DNA of 64,000 bases from Prorocentrum cordatum. Lineage: Eukaryota; Sar; Dinophyceae; Prorocentrales; Prorocentraceae. The DNA lies in NCBI GenBank assembly GCA_963575745.1, contig CAUYUJ010000661.1, positions 35,426-99,425 on the forward strand, given 5' to 3'. Every line of letters starts with the position of its first letter. Positions within the stretch are counted from its first letter, which is position 1. The position numbers and the translations under genes are program-made. Below the pieces are notes generated by a model. The model was not told the DNA's origin, ran no database searches, and worked only from the letters and a program-made list of their open reading frames with translations. This document shows, piece by piece, positions 63,891 through 64,000 of the stretch.

Positions 63891-64000
63891 ACTGGGCGCC
63901 GGCGGTAAACCGTCAACCTTCTTTTTTTTTTTTTTTTTTGGGGAGGCTGACCAGGCACCGAGCGCCCCAGCGCCCGTTAAGTGCCTACCTAGTCTCTCTG
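63891..64000 (-). mobile_element. HP left arm with another retroposon 3' end (T18)
   Basis: HP left arm ends CCGTCAACCTTC, then T18 (63922-63939) and GGGGAGGCTGACCAGGCACC, which is not part of the HP, S, alpha or beta. This matches the other HP-loop insertions in minus orientation, here with an 18-base A tail. The insert continues beyond the window. Confidence 0.7.

Larger units (their letters stand above)
21361..63940. repeat. HP hairpin module family, about 49 copies
   Basis: Core left arm GCCGGCGGTRAACC, loop GTCAACCNNN, right arm YTACCGCCGG or TCACCGCCGG. The arms pair over about 11-13 bp. Plus-oriented copies start near 21361, 21590, 23211, 23573, 24054, 25474, 27142, 27461, 28702, 29626, 32650, 32988, 33307, 34574, 35875, 37166, 42661, 42899, 43002, 44083, 44362, 45668, 45982, 48523, 49700, 50657, 52791, 53080, 53208, 54247, 55340, 56356, 56693, 57026, 57225, 58520, 59702, 60222, 62283, 63450 and 63891. 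Minus-oriented copies start near 28430, 28527, 40257, 40819, 42060, 42268 and 42571. Right-arm-only copies lie at about 31384, 47486 and 51877, the first two completing the split copies at 29626 and 45982. Copies with GGTGA in the left arm nearly always have TCACC in the right; those with GGTAA have TTACC. Confidence 0.95.

Overview
This is a repeat-dominated eukaryotic window, and the best guess is a dinoflagellate nuclear genome (confidence about 0.6). The reasons are: long single-strand-biased (TCC)n tracts, many retroposon relics whose coding parts look like dinoflagellate non-LTR elements (RNase H with an REANTRADEL motif, a PPPGLE motif, a CxxC...CxxC finger before a polar helical segment), and a possible spliced-leader relic (GGCTCAAG twice) at the 5' end of one inserted retroposon. 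No bacterial operon, rRNA, tRNA or CRISPR array was recognised. A 100-base assembly gap lies at 13901-14000.

Layout. 1-15.9 kb: microsatellites and minisatellites (TCC tracts; 63-, 83-, about 30- and 89-bp tandem repeats), one composite block duplicated at 2.2-3.1 and 9.7-10.3 kb, and decayed coding fragments. The best gene candidate here is a minus-strand ORF with a hydrophobic leader and an EF-hand-like loop that runs into the 89-bp array (12.4-13.1 kb). 15.95-18.3 kb: minus-strand coding-like sequence broken by several frame changes, function not recognised. 18.6-21.4 kb: old, diverged copies of the repeats that fill the rest of the window. 21.4-64 kb: a mosaic of modular repeats interrupted by retroposons.

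The 21.4-64 kb mosaic reads as nested insertions of short elements in two main classes, here called alpha (about 395 bp) and beta (about 1.0-1.2 kb). Each starts with a strong hairpin (HP, about 45 bp, core GGCGGTRAACCGTCAACC). A short box S follows (CTCGTAGAGCT with class-specific edges), and the element ends with the complementary box S'. The S/S' edges differ between classes but stay paired within each class. Several copies are flanked by the trinucleotide ACT, with both halves of the interrupted host repeat readable. The favoured target is the CAACT/AGC site near the right end of other copies. Beta elements carry 175-bp satellite monomers plus a conserved terminal block. A third family (gamma) forms palindromes and a 325-bp inverted repeat at 37.8-39.0 kb, and the whole pattern is inverted between about 39.25 and 42.63 kb.

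Retroposons have landed in the same place of the HP hairpin at least six times, all in minus orientation. Two have both ends: 29660-31383 (332-aa open frame) and 46017-47485 (425-aa RNase H frame), with 10- and 9-bp target duplications. The RNase H protein and a decayed relative at 25.7-27.0 kb place the C-terminal half of RNase H before the N-terminal half, which suggests a circular permutation. The alpha and beta elements show no coding capacity of their own, so whatever moves them must be encoded elsewhere.
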